Assembly (NCBI GenBank): GCA_015847255.1
Contig: JADLZK010001965.1
Location: 558,001 to 622,000 of the forward strand
From: Hyparrhenia diplandra
Taxonomy: Eukaryota > Streptophyta > Magnoliopsida > Poales > Poaceae
Direction: 5' to 3'
Length of the DNA: 64,000 nt
The notes below the pieces were generated by a model. The model was not told the origin of the DNA. It was given only the letters and a program-made list of their open reading frames with translations, and ran no database searches. This document shows, piece after piece, positions 34,493 through 46,331 of this stretch. Position numbers and translations under genes: made by a program. Every line of letters starts with the position of its first letter. Within the stretch, counting starts at the first letter, position 1.

Positions 34493-34845
34493 ACATGCAC
34501 ATATGCGTCAGGCCGATGCGGAGCAAGGTGTAATCATCACTCGAAATCAAAGGTGGAACAAAAACCAGAGGAGAGATTTTTTTGCTTGCTAACTACTGGG
34601 TGGTTTACCTTAGTACGCATGATGGATGGATTGGATCAAGGTCAATTCCGCCTTGGTGGATTATTTCTGCGTATATCTTCAGCAATTAATAATGCTGCTG
34701 CAACCTCCGCTTCATTTTGGAAGGGAATGGTCCATGTGCACCGATGCCAAAGACCAGCAGACCGATCCCATTTCGGTTAAAATATGGAGTCTAACCCATC
34801 GATCATTCCATCCGCCGACCTGATCAACACACAAACATGAAACTA

Positions 34846-35050
34846 CTCACTCATTTCCGAAATATAAGAGATATTCAGTCTTTCTATATCAAATTACCTT
34901 AATAAGTTTATTTGACCAATTTTGCAGAGTAGTATAAAATCTTAACTTCTATTACATCAAAAGGGGTACGTTGCGAAAAGACATTTCATAATAATAATAT
35001 TAAATGGATCTAGAAAAGCCAAAGTGAACTATAATTTGGAACGGAGGGAG
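34846..35050. mobile_element. Stowaway-type MITE upstream of the NLR
   Basis: CTCACTCATTTCCGAAATATAAG at the left and ATAATTTGGAACGGAGGGAG at the right are imperfect inverted repeats with TA on both sides (34844-34845 and 35051-35052). It lies about 350 bp upstream of the NLR start codon, a position where MITEs can alter promoters. Confidence 0.7.
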
Positions 35051-36203
35051 TATTTGATATCATAAATATTATTTATTGCTCTTATTTCTAGAATTTTTGT
35101 GAAATTTAAGACAATTTAAGTTAGAACAACTAAAAACACATCATATTTCACGACAGAAGAGGTATTTAATTAGAACATATAAATTATCCATGCATCGTAA
35201 AATTTATGCCACATAGATGTATCCACTTCTCCAAATCATTTGATTTCCACGATGGGCAAAAGCTACATGCAGCATATATAGCAGCAGACAAGATGAACTT
35301 GAACTTGCGCTGGAAGGGATCTATCCAGTAACTAAATTGCATACCTCTCGGTTATATATTTAATTGGCATGCAGTACAGTAGCAGGGCATATATTAATAT
35401 TTTTTAACAAATAGGCAGCAGGAAATTAGTTGTCTTGTTTTATCTTGAATATAGTAGGAGATATATGTATAGAAAACCGAACAGATCAAACCAAAGATTG
35501 CATGTAATTTCAAATTAGTTGTTTTTTCATGATCGATTATGAGCAAGTAATTACATACATTGTAGATCCAATAATTAATTAAATTACATACCTCGGTTAT
35601 GTAGAATTTGAGTAGCAGGATCCAGAAGCCAAACTGATGGAACCGACGATTGAGAGAATGTATTTTTAGGGCAACGATGATTGAGAGAGTGTGTTGTGCT
35701 TGTGTGCGTTTGTGAGGGTCGATCGTCTGAGGGAGAGTCTAGACAGAAGCAAAGTAGCTCGTGGTGGTAGTCCACAGAAACTTTGCTTTTTGGCCAAATG
35801 TTCGGATAAGCTTTTCTTTTGTGTGTCTGTATGCTCATCAGAGATGTGATTCTTCGCTTATTGGGTGGGAGAAAAGCAAACAAAGGACGATTCTTTGCTT
35901 GGAACTAGCTAACCGGCCACTGCAGTTTTTTCAAAAGATAAAGATTAATAAAGGCATGCTAGTAAGTAGCAAGGGTTTATTTCTTCCTCTTTATGTGCCT
36001 GAGATCTGGTCCTACAGTAGAGAAGGGTAACTGAGTACACTATCCTTCTATTTTGCTGCCTTGTGAGGAACTCAAAGCGAGCAAAGTTAGGGAATCCAAT
36101 GTACATACTCCTTCCATCCTAAACTTAATGTTTCCATATATTCCTTTTAACGACAAAAGTTTTTTTCCCCCTTAATTAGTGTGGTTCACCTTCAATAAAT
36201 AGA
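35051..36203. other. AT-rich intergenic, possible NLR 5' UTR exon
   Basis: No gene recognised. On the minus strand, ATAACCGAG|GTATGTAATT near 35592 and a similar CCGAGAG|GTATGC near 35345 look like splice donors and could belong to non-coding upstream exons of the NLR gene. A one-sided Stowaway end (CTCCTTCCATCCTAAAC) lies at about 36107. Confidence 0.35.
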
Positions 36204-37680
36204 GATTTTTTTGGAAACCGTGCATTGCACGTTCCGCATTAAGAGAAATTAGAAGAAAAAAAAGGTTTACACTGCCCAGTTGGCATAATGGCGAGCACCC
36301 ATCACCCACACAGGTTGAATACTAACAAAGATCACCGGCTCGAACAGTGGAGCTTAGGGGTTTGTACTAGGTTAGAGAACTAATGTGCAACTAAAGCGAC
36401 GTGCAGAGCCGTCTAAGACTCGTGCAAACCTTCCAAGTCCTCCCCCACAAAGCGGTCTTTGAACAAGGGTAGGATCTTGCGCACAGTCCCTCGCCTAGAA
36501 GACGGGACAACATTAGGGAACGCTTCGTGGAACCTCATGGCGATCGTGGAGTCCGGGTATTAGACACCCCGTACTCGGGTCACCCAGCCCACTTGTTCAG
36601 CAAGACACGCCGTGCATGCCTCTCCACCGTGGATCGCGAAGGCGATTTGGTGGTCAACCGCCGCCGTGACGTGGGATCCAGTCGTCGTCAACCCTTGATC
36701 TTCGCGCGAGGTGGATCCTTGATCAGAGGCACCTCCAACGGAAGCCTGAAGGAGTCGACGGTCTATCACTTAGGCTACTTGTCGGGCGCGCCAAAGCGAC
36801 AAGGTGTTGACGTAGCACCCCTCCCCCCCCCCCGCAGCGACCTCACCGACCAACTCGACACCTCAGCATCTGAAAAGTTGAGCCGTACCATATGTGGCGG
36901 CGAAGGGGATCTCCGCCTGGTCCTCCGAGAGGGTAGATGGGCGCGCGACGAGGGAGGTCGTGAGCTCATCGAGCATGGGGTCAACCTGCACAACAAGAAC
37001 CGCACCCCCCGCATGACAGAAGTGCCAGCGGGTTTACGACAACATTGTCGGTGTAGGAAGGAGTCATGACGAGCTGTGGCAACCAGACTACAACTTAATA
37101 AATAAATACAAGACATCGAAGTACAGCCACAAACAGATAATGAACATTTGAAAAAATTGATATTCATGAATTTCATGGAGCCTTCTTTTCATCAGAGTAC
37201 AAACCTGTCCAGAAACGCTACACGCCCCTGCATGGCAGATAATCTCCAGCGGATCTTTGATAATCTTTTTATTGAAGCATACATTATTTCTGGCTTTCCA
37301 TACAGCCCAGCAAATGGCTGCTACACCAGCAACATGGAATTTATCATCATTAGGTAAGCATTTTTCAGCCAACGTACTCCAACATTGGTCTGAGCTTGCT
37401 GGAATATGTCAGCTCCCACAAACCCAGCAACACATACCCAAACCACTCTAGCAGCTGAACATTGAAAAACAGATGCTCAAAAGTTTCGCTTTCATTATAG
37501 AAATAGCAAATAGGACTCCGTTTCCGTTTCCGTTTCCTCTTAATCAAGTTGTCTTTTGTCAGCACGACCTCACTTTGATAAAAGCCACATGAAATATTTG
37601 ATATTGGGAGGGATTTTCCCATTCCAGATATTTTTAAGACAAGGGTTATTATCTCCTTCATTTATGTTTTTGTATGTAGA
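36204..37680 (-). mobile_element. Antisense LINE remnant
   Basis: The minus strand at 37661-37365 reads VVLTKDNLIKRKRKRKR and CYFYNESETFEHLFFNVQLL. At 37340-37150 it reads AAICWAVWKARNNVCFNKKI and DPLEIICHA. Both are the zf-RVT-containing C-terminal part of a plant LINE reverse-transcriptase ORF. The part from a poly(T) at 36204 (sense poly(A)) to about 36390 matches the family present at 46598-46780: the ATTAAGAGAA, CAGCTCGAACGGTGG and ATTGTGCAAC blocks are shared. Stops and frameshifts break the frame and the 5' part is missing. The middle (36400-37080) may be a long 3' UTR or a second element. Confidence 0.65.
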
Positions 37681-37862
37681 GTTGACAGTGAATCTACATT
37701 TTCTTTCCCACTTCCATCTGATTTAGCCAAGAGACAAGTTAATCCCCAATTTCACAGTTGCGCACAAATCCGTATGTTCTCGATGATCACAAATAAACCT
37801 TTCGTTGATTATATACATATTCCATTGGAAATGATAATGTTGAACTAGTGATATGGAAGAAA

Positions 37863-40800
37863 TCTTACTATTACTAATTGAGGCTCCAATGAAGCCTCCA
37901 CGTTAATTCTCACCGATGCTCTAGAAAAAAAGATAAATGCTACAAATTCTCACGTTAATCGAAACATCTAGCCATTAAATCTATGAGCTCTACTAATCTA
38001 TACCATTAGATCTATTTTATTTTCTTTAGAAATTACCCACTCTGCCATTATGTTATATCTTAGATAAAAAGCAATAAATAAGATAAATCTATTATTTTAA
38101 TTGAAACACATCCTCTAATCAGCCATGGCGGCGACGTTGTTCCATCTAGAGATCTATTATTTTAACCGCACTTCCTCTAATTCAGCCCTGGCAACTACGT
38201 TGTTCTCCATCGACGAGAGGAGGCCGGTCATGGCTTCACGTCATCGGTCGTCCCTGCTGTTGCAAAACTCATCTACATCGATCAGGACCCAGAGCCATGA
38301 CCAAGACCGGCGATCAGGACTACGAGCAACGGATCAAGTACGTAAGGGTGATGGCTTCAGTTCATCTTCCAGGATTGGTAAGGAATACTAATCTGATCAT
38401 TAGTACATTCACAGTCTTGCACGGAGGCATGAAGATGGGAAGGTGTCAAAGTAGTTTTGGCCTCGAGAATTGTTGGGTGCGCGACAACCCGCGAGAGGCA
38501 CAACAGCATGAACAGGTCACCCAGACCGCGAGAGGCACCATGGCAAGAACGGGTCACACATAGACTCCGGCCTACCGGTGCGGGGCATGGCCTGCGACGT
38601 GAAGATACATGTGTCTGCATCCATGTTGACACATGCATCTACCTGACATGTATGCACGTTAGTCTCAGCGAGCAAGGAGGCCATGCGAACATGCTATTGG
38701 TGTGGACATGTCGATGTCTAGGATCCACGTTGATGATCAACGCTTGCATCGTCTCCAAGAGAAGACTAAAGGTGTGGTCATCTCACTAAATCCCATATTA
38801 CAATTTAAAATGTACTACCATCCCAAAATTACAATTTAATTTGTCTTCTCTATGTACTTATTTTATACTTTGTTTCAACATCGCCCATAAAACTTTAGGT
38901 GAGACACCAAGAAAAAAATTGTGAAAAATGAAAAAGCAGTAGTCTACAATTACTTTGAATAAATTGATATAATTATTATTGACCATGACTTATCATTTTT
39001 GTTCACTTTAATAATAACTCTATTAGATTACTTTGTCATTAAAAGTTAATGATGCGTAAATATTGGGGACCATCATCCATGGAGTTATCAATAAATCCTA
39101 TACGTTCTAAAAAAAAAAAAAATTAGAACTTCCACAATTATAATAGATAATTAATCCCATAATATTTATTTTTATAAATTATCCACCTCAATCATTACAA
39201 AAAGATATTGGTTTGTCCCTAAGTTAGCATTCAAATTAACCATATTTGGCATTAATGAAAAATTATCCATAGTCGTTACCAATAATTTAAGTTAACAAAA
39301 AAAAACTCTAAATCTACATGTAAATGCTAATATATGCTATTAATAAAAATAATTTCACATCTATAAGTACCATATATATGCACAAAGCTATTGAAATACA
39401 CACTTCGCTAATATTATGTTGAAACTATGCACAAAGCTTTGTCCCATTGCATAAAACAAGCAAACATGTTTATATTAAGATAAATATTTATTTATAAGCT
39501 TATCATTGTGGAAAATACTCTTAGCAAATCATATATTAATGACACTTACACTTCACTTTAAGCTATATTTATACTCATAATAGTAAATTTTGCAAGTCAT
39601 TATCTCGAAAAAAGTTTAAACAATTTGAATGATCATTAGATCATATATGAGTAATTTTGTTCTTATAATTATTTGATTGATAAAACAATATTAATACAAT
39701 ATAATAAATTCAACATGTAGAGTGCCATGCTGCATGTTGAAACAACTTTTTATGCCACTACAAGAACTAAGGGTAGCCTACGACCCAAATTATTCCTTTA
39801 ATAAAATAAAAAAAATAAAATTTTTGACTAAGGGATACAATAAGCATTGAATCAAATTAATGTGTTATCGAAAAGATGAAAGCTAAAATATAGAATTTTA
39901 TGATATCAAAAAAACAGATAAGAGTTTACATGTTTTAGATTTATGTTTCAACTAAACACATATCATGCTAGAAAAAGATTAATCCTAGAAATTATTACTC
40001 ATGAAATCGCTAGAAATAAAAAAAAAAATCATATATCATTAAATTTTACAAAAAATTTAAACATTTTGCCATTAAATTGGTTGTCTATAATCACCTAAAC
40101 AATAGTCGTTGTCAGCAATTAATAAGCTCAAAAGGTTTAAAAAGAAATCAATCATATTGTCAAAATATGGATGGTAGCTAAAATTGTCATAGTTTTAAAC
40201 AAATGTTCCAATCAAATGTATATTGGAGATAAATAGAGTTGCTATGTAAAAAAAAAACTAATGGATGTGGATGAAAGATACATAAAAATCAACAATTGAC
40301 ATATTACCATAACTGAATACAAACTATACCTATCATAGATATCATTTTAGAACAATAGTGAAGAGAAAAAAATATTTAGTATAAATGATTTTTATTAGTT
40401 AGTGTCTCCAAAGATTCAAAACCGTGCTCTATGCACAAAGCTATATGAAATACACACTTCAGTTCATATTATGTTGAAACTATGCACAAAGCTTTGTCCA
40501 AAAAAAAAATGCATAGCCCGATCAAACATATCTATATTAAGATAAATATTAATTTATAAGCTTATCAAGCGTGGAAAAAATATCCTTAACAAATCATATA
40601 GTAACGACACTTACACTTCACTTTTAAGTTATGTTAATACTCATGATAATAAATTTTGCAAGTCATTCAAGAGTAGTTTAAACAATTTGATTGGATCATT
40701 ATATCATAGATGAATATTAGTAATTTAGTTCTTAGACTCATTTGTTTGATAAACTAATATCAATGCAATATAATAAATTCAACAAGTTGGGTGCCATGTT

Positions 40801-41485
40801 GCATGTTCAAACAACTGTTTATGCCACTACAAGAACTAAGTGGAGCCTACGACCAAGGACATTCTTTTAATAAAATAAAAATAGAAATCTCAACTAAGGG
40901 ATACAATAAGCATTGGATCAAATTAACATGTTACCAAAAGATGAAAGTTAATATATATAATTTTATAATATCACATAAAGTGATACGAAGTTTACATACT
41001 TTAGGTTTATGTTTCAACTAAACACATGCCATGCTAGAACAAGGAAAAACATAGAAATTATTACTTATGAAACCACCATAAATAAAAAAAGCATATATCC
41101 TTAAATTACTACAAAAGTCTAAAACATTTTACCATTAAATTGGTAGGCTACAATCTCTTAAACAATAGCCATTGTGAGAAATTAATAAGCTCAAAAGTTT
41201 TGAAAAAGAATCAATCATATCGCCTAAACCATCATGGTTTAAGCAAATGTTTCAATTAAATTTATATTAGAGATAAATAGAGGAAAAAAAAACTAATGGA
41301 TATGGCTGAAAAGTATATAAAAAGCAATAATCGATAGATTATCGAAATCGAATATGGGCTATACCTATCAGCTATTATTTTATAACATTAGTGAAGAGAA
41401 ATAAATACTTAATACAAATCATTTTTATTAGTAGTGTCTCCTAATAAGATTCTAAACCCGTATGAGAGCACGGTTGATGAACTAG
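37863..41485 (+). mobile_element. Non-autonomous Helitron, 3.6 kb
   Basis: Begins TCTTACTATTACTAATTGAG with A immediately before it (37862), and ends GATGAACTAG with T immediately after (41486), i.e. inserted between A and T as Helitrons are. The short inverted pair CCGT...ACGG about 11-30 bp before the CTAG end is a candidate 3' hairpin. The 5' start (TCTTACTATTACTAAT then GGCTCCAATGAAGCCTCC) resembles a frequent grass Helitron end. No Rep/helicase frame is present. About 38120-38780 is GC-richer and may be captured sequence of unknown origin. Most of the rest is an AT-rich tandem duplication. Confidence 0.7.
39368..41460. repeat. Tandem duplication, unit about 1,062 bp, inside the Helitron
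   Basis: ATGCACAAAGCTAT at 39376 recurs at 40436. The two copies match in order through TATGCCACTACAAGAACTAA, ATTAATAAGCTCAAAAG and AGTGAAGAGAAA. The second copy ends at the Helitron 3' terminus; the first ends AAAACCGTGC, a truncated version of the same terminus. The element may therefore have arisen by read-through or end-to-end duplication. Confidence 0.8.
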
Positions 41486-41641
41486 TATGTCTAAATACAC
41501 GTCTGGCAGAAAGCCATAATCCCTTCAAACCGTCCGAAAGTGAAGTAGTCTCGACGATTAAAGTGTTACAGTGTTACCAGAGTTCATTTATATATATTAG
41601 TAGACTCAATCATCAAACCAAAACAGAGTGCACAAGTTGCC

Positions 41642-42838
41642 TTAAAAGTGCTTCATCTTTGAGATGTAAGTCGAGCTATATCCATTAGTTACAGCGGTCT
41701 CCTTACTTTTGCCAATTCGCCTACATGGACTCGAAGCACTGCTGTCGATGTCAATGAGGAGCTCCTGGTCCGAGCACAAGGCGACCACGCACCTGCTCCG
41801 CGGGCAGAAGGCGCTTAGATAGGTCAGATTCCACGTGGCAATTGATATGGTCCGGTGCAGGGTCCACTGGGCGTCGCAGGACAGCACCCACACCTGGATA
41901 CGGGGGCCATGATTAATGGATTGTACCAAGTACAGCCGGCCATCGCCAGACATCCCCAGGACGGAAGGATGGCATGGCATTTGCAGCTCGATTGTCCAAG
42001 TCCGGCCAGTGCGGACGTCAAGGGCCAAGACGCATGTGATCTCGAGTCCAGGCCCGGCAAGCCAGTACACGGTGTCCCTGCCAACAGCCGTGTGCCGGCC
42101 ATCCATGCGCATGGAGAGACGACGACCCGGCTCCAGGTGATGATCGCCAAAAGATTGGACCACTGGTCCCCACACCAAAGCTCTGTCGCCGGACGTGGAG
42201 AAGAGCTGGTACGCCAGCGTTTCTTCATCCAGAAACATAATTCCTCCCCTTCCGTGCACGGCGAGTATCTGCACTGCCGGGCCGTCATCGGAGGAGGAGG
42301 AGGAGGGGCAGGTGAGCAAGATGTACTTGCAGTATCTGTCTGCTGCGGTGGGGACAATGGTGCAGTATCCGGTCACGGGGTTGCAAAGGCATAGACTATC
42401 GATGAAACTTCTTGCTTTGAGCAGGATGAACCCGTCCTTGGACGACAGCAGTGTTGGAACTGCCGCGAACATAGTGTCGGGCATCAAATAATTCGCAGGA
42501 GTCTCGTTGCCCCCGCCGCCGTAGCACGGGAGCGCGGACTGGAACGGCCCCGGCGTGCGCCGTAGGCTCGCTGTAGTGCTGTCGTAGTGGAAGACGCCGA
42601 GTAGCAAGCTGGGGCCGAGGAAGTGGTCGAGGTGAGGCCCCAGGATGGACGTGTTGTCAATGATGGCCCGCCGCCATGACTTGCAGACTCCGGCGCAGCG
42701 GACGACAGCGGCAGGTTCCAGGCGGAGGAAGATCTCTAGGATGAGATCATTTGGCAGCTGGGGTCCCAGCGATCGAAGAGAATACCACCACGATCGATGC
42801 TTGGATTGTGCAAGCCAGCTGAATAACTTCGGTATCAT
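41642..42838 (-). CDS. F-box protein, single exon, 398 aa
   Basis: Likely substrate-recognition subunit of an SCF ubiquitin ligase. The F-box is near the N-terminus, about residues 24-65: LPNDLILEIFLRLEP, then RCAGVCKSWRRAI. The C-terminal 300 residues look like an F-box-associated, beta-rich domain of the large grass F-box families, with segments such as LCNPVTGYCTIVPT, FLDEETLAYQLFS and WTIELQMPCHPSVLGMSGDGRLYLV (split here for length). No kelch or LRR repeats are obvious. Intact from ATG at 42838 to TAA at 41642. The substrate is unknown. It lies between a Helitron (ending 41485) and a CACTA element (starting 43281). Confidence 0.85.
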   Translation of the reverse strand: MIPKLFSWLAQSKHRSWWYSLRSLGPQLPNDLILEIFLRLEPAAVVRCAGVCKSWRRAIIDNTSILGPHLDHFLGPSLLLGVFHYDSTTASLRRTPGPFQSALPCYGGGGNETPANYLMPDTMFAAVPTLLSSKDGFILLKARSFIDSLCLCNPVTGYCTIVPTAADRYCKYILLTCPSSSSSDDGPAVQILAVHGRGGIMFLDEETLAYQLFSTSGDRALVWGPVVQSFGDHHLEPGRRLSMRMDGRHTAVGRDTVYWLAGPGLEITCVLALDVRTGRTWTIELQMPCHPSVLGMSGDGRLYLVQSINHGPRIQVWVLSCDAQWTLHRTISIATWNLTYLSAFCPRSRCVVALCSDQELLIDIDSSASSPCRRIGKSKETAVTNGYSSTYISKMKHF

Positions 42839-42989
42839 TATAAGTGACCTAGCTAGATATGGTCGCTCCTATATATTCTGATCCAATCGATTCAGTTATA
42901 CTTGTTAAATATATAGAAGACGTCAAGTGTCAGATACGGAATTGGAATATTGTGTTATACTTGCGCACGTAGCGTTGTCTGATCAGAGT

Positions 42990-43162
42990 CGGATCATCGC
43001 ACTGCCGGCGACGAGCGCGATAGCGGCGCCTGCGGCACGACAACCGCCTCGTACGTCAACGACGGCCGGCCGCTGCTCGGCGGCGAGACCATCTCCTTCG
43101 AGCATGCCAACTCGTTCCCGTACAAGCTACCCGTCAGCGCCGCCACCTGCGTCGGTCCGTAG
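42990..43162 (+). pseudogene. Unrecognised coding-like fragment
   Basis: The frame ending at TAG 43160-43162 reads SGACGTTTASYVNDGRPLL, then GGETISFEHANSFPYKLPVS and AATCVGP. The GC-rich, protein-like composition suggests an exon of a real gene, but no start or family is recognised. The CACTA element begins 119 bp downstream. Confidence 0.3.
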
Positions 43163-44526
43163 CCTAATAGCCTTGCGGCACCCTCATGCATGTATGGCTA
43201 CGTCAGCATGCAATGCAGCACACCAACTCTCAACTCATAATATACTACCGACCCCAATATGGCTACGTCGGACTTGGCGCCACTACTACAAAAGGAACCA
43301 AGAGAGCACCTGAGTTTTATATTAGGGGCGGCTCATAATTTGAGCCGCCCCTAATGTATGCGAAATTCCCGGGTAGAAGCAAACCGCCCCTATTATTGTT
43401 GCCACAGGGGGGTGGCTCATGTTACGAGCCGCCTCTAATGTTACCCGACACATTAGGGGCGGTTATATTTCAGCCACCCCTAATGTAACCTCAAATCGGG
43501 CGGTTATATATAGAGCCACCCCTAATGTGTTTTGGTCAAACGAAGCACTAAATGACCTCAAATCGAAAAACTTTGAATACAAAAAGTTGTATATATAGAG
43601 TGTAGATTTTGAGGAGCTACACAAAGTTGGTGTTCGTGACTTTTGAAAAAGAGGAGATCTAGGGCTCTAAAAGGCGTCTTTTAGTTTGAATTGGAAAAGT
43701 CAAACTTGGTCAAACGAGGTGAAACGAAGCACTAAATGACCTTAAATCGAAAAACTTTGAATACAAACGTGTTAGAGCTCATCGAGATCAACATTAGTTA
43801 TATGGGTCATTTTGGCTTTTTAAGAAAGTGTTAGTAAACACTAGAATCCTTGTGGTAATTAAAATAATCCCGAGAAAATTACCAAACAATTCCGTAAAAA
43901 TTCTTAAACTTGGCGGTGCCTTTGCACATGCCATGTGGATGCCTCAGAAAAAGTTTGAGGCCGATAGCACACTGCAAAGCACACAGGCCACACAACCATG
44001 AGAAACCTAAGTGTAAGGATAGGGTTCGTGAAAGGTTCAAACAGATACCACTATGAAGCACGCTCGCTCCGCCTATGTCCAAACTTCCTCAAATTTTTTT
44101 TTGTGGTCATTTACATCCAAAATATGGCCTCACGCAAAATCCTAGGTTTTTTTTTAGTCATTTTTGAAATTATCGTATTTTTTTACTACGTCTTGTTTTG
44201 CGACCAAATATGGTGAATTACACTTTGAAAACACAATAATTTCGCACCGGCCTCTACAAGTTTTGCCTCCTAGGGCACAAGAGACCTTGCGGCAAAGTTT
44301 GGCACCGTTTCAGGTCTTTTTGGGTGGTCTTAGTTCAACGTATAATTACCGGGAGGAACTGTTGTGCACCTACGCCTAGGTAGTTTCCATAGCTACCCTT
44401 CCTGATTAGGAACGTGCAGGAAAAAGAACTTTGGCTTCTTGATCCTGATTGATATGATTGAGTTTATTGTGCACATGAGCATGATCTCTTGGTGAATGTG
44501 TAAATCACTATCTTCTGTCTTTTTTT

Positions 44527-44712
44527 TTGTTTTACCAGCTCTCGAACAGTCTGCTATTGTTATGTTGTATGTATTTTTCTGGTGTCACTGTCACAGGTCC
44601 ATATTTCGTACAGGTTGAATTGATTACATACATGTTGAAAGTTGCTTCTCAATGTACTAATCTCCAAAAATTAAATGTTGTTATAGGAACAAATTTCAAT
44701 TATTTTTCTTGA
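44527..44712 (+). pseudogene. Possible FBD/LRR-type F-box gene fragment inside the CACTA element
   Basis: The frame reads VQVELITYMLKVASQCTNLQ then KLNVVIGTNFNYFS. This resembles the FBD-domain pattern of plant F-box/LRR proteins (VELI-x-ML..A..L..L.V). It is short and isolated and the match is by eye only. It may equally be intrinsic transposon sequence. Confidence 0.3.
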
Positions 44713-44801
44713 TAATTTGATTGTAATACACGACATCTGCTCAAAGAAGTATGATTATCTTGTATTTGTCTACCAGTTAAAACTGATGTCCTGTTTTACA
44801 G

Positions 44802-44927
44802 GAAAGTGTGGAATGGGAACACAAGAGCAATCTTCCCAGGAAGATGCATGGATGTGGACATGATGCACATACTGCTATGCTGTTGGGATCTGCTAAGATT
44901 CTTCAGGAGCATCGTGATGAGTTCAAG
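44802..44927 (+). pseudogene. Captured exon of an ILR1-like IAA-amino acid hydrolase (peptidase M20)
   Basis: Forty-two codons bounded by a TTTTACAG acceptor and an AAG|GTCGGT donor read VEWEHKSNLPRKMHGCGHDA then HTAMLLGSAKILQEHRDEFK. MHGCGHDAH is the metal-binding motif of amidohydrolases that release auxin from amino-acid conjugates. Only this exon is recognisable; flanking exons of the gene are absent. It lies in the middle of a CACTA element, so it is a captured fragment that could be spliced into a transcript of the element. Frame is intact across the exon. Confidence 0.85.
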
Positions 44928-46331
44928 GTCGGTTAAAATATTTTGATGGTTTACATTGCACCTGTCCTATATTTGTCACAATGATATAAGAGATTTGTTG
45001 TTAAAATAATGATAGATAGAATAGCCTTAAAGAACTTTTTGTGCACGTAAGCAAAATTTGTAGTCAAGAGGAAGTAATTCATACCTAGTTGCATTCTGAT
45101 CTGAAAAAACACAATGTTTTAGTCAGTAGGCAACCATAGTGCTTATTCAGTAGGCATGCTGGTAATGAATTTTTGCATTTCCAGGTAATGTTGACAATGC
45201 TTGAAGGCAATCGTGATTTGAGTCAATCATGGGTGCTGCTCGCATCTCCTTAATTAGGTAGTTGAGATAAACATATGGATCTAGCTTCGGCACAGAATTT
45301 TTTAGAAAAGGCAGCACTGAATTTTTTGATTTCCTTACTACAGATTTATAACTTATCTGCTTTTTTTTTTGTCTTGTTTCAGATGTAGGCAAGAATTGGA
45401 GATGATTCCTCTCATGCCAACCAACTTGGACAGCGACGATGGTAATTGAATAGCCATGTATTGTGTGAAATATGTGAACTTTATGTGAATTGTATGATGG
45501 GAATAATTGTGAACTTTATGTGAATTGTATGTGAATTGTATCTCGACATCTTCGTATGTTATGTGAATTGTATGTTGAAGTATGTGAGTTTTGCATGATG
45601 CATATATGTTTATTTGAAGTATGGAGACATTATGTCAATTATTAATTAAATCTATGAATTATATATTTATATTTTTTTTGGTGTGAAATTCAACACTAGG
45701 GCGGGTTTAGATTAACCACACCCCTAGAGTTAGAGACATTAGGGGCGGTTTATGATGAGCAAAACCGCCCCTGCTATATCCACATTAGGGGCGGCTCAAA
45801 CGAGGGAGAGCCCCTAATGTTGAGACATTAGGGGCGGTTTTTCCCAACCGCCCCTAATGTCGGCGAACATTAGGTGCTTGTTTAGGGGCGGTTGGAAAAA
45901 CCGCCCCTAATGTGCATCTAGAACCGCCCCTAGCGTTGAGTTTTGTAGTAGTGCGCTATATATGATGCATGCGTGTGATACGTGCATGGATAGCCGCTCA
46001 TGCATGAGACGTGCTTGATCCGATTAAGGAGGCACGCGTGTGGACGTGCTTGCTTTGTGCGTCCAGACGGTCATTGGATGAGTCTCGTGCAAGGAAACGG
46101 ACTCGCTTCTCCCTATGCGAGTTTCTAGCGTCGCCAAGAAACAGAGAGAGGTATCTTGTGAGACACATCTATGATTCAATAAAACTCAATCAGGTTTGGA
46201 AATTGATGTGTTGGTAATCTCGTACTTCCCTTCAGCTCTTTGATTAACATGCCTAGCCTATTTTAGATTGATTTCGTGTTTGCAAGTTTTATACGTCGTC
46301 CGTGTTCGCTGCAGGGGCCTCAGAGCGTGCG

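Larger units (their letters stand above)
43281..45953. mobile_element. CACTA (En/Spm-like) transposon, non-autonomous, 2,673 bp
   Basis: Perfect 13-bp inverted ends, CACTACTACAAAA and TTTTGTAGTAGTG, are flanked by a CGC target duplication (43278-43280 and 45954-45956). Subterminal regions carry many direct and inverted copies of ACATTAGGGGCGGTT / AACCGCCCCTAATGT (43323-43530 and 45700-45930), the usual transposase-binding arrays. No TNPD or TNPA frame survives. The interior holds pieces of host genes, including an ILR1-like exon. Confidence 0.95.

Noticed and set aside
36196..36235. Helitron 3' end at CCGTGCATTGCACG
   Set aside because: A good palindrome, but no CTRR-T follows; the sequence continues into an antisense LINE-type 3' end shared with 46598.
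36527..37069. A 180-codon plus-strand frame
   Set aside because: Runs antisense to a LINE remnant and contains no host motif.
42994..43191. Minus-strand frame beside the F-box gene
   Set aside because: Shadow of the more protein-like plus-strand fragment at 42990-43162.
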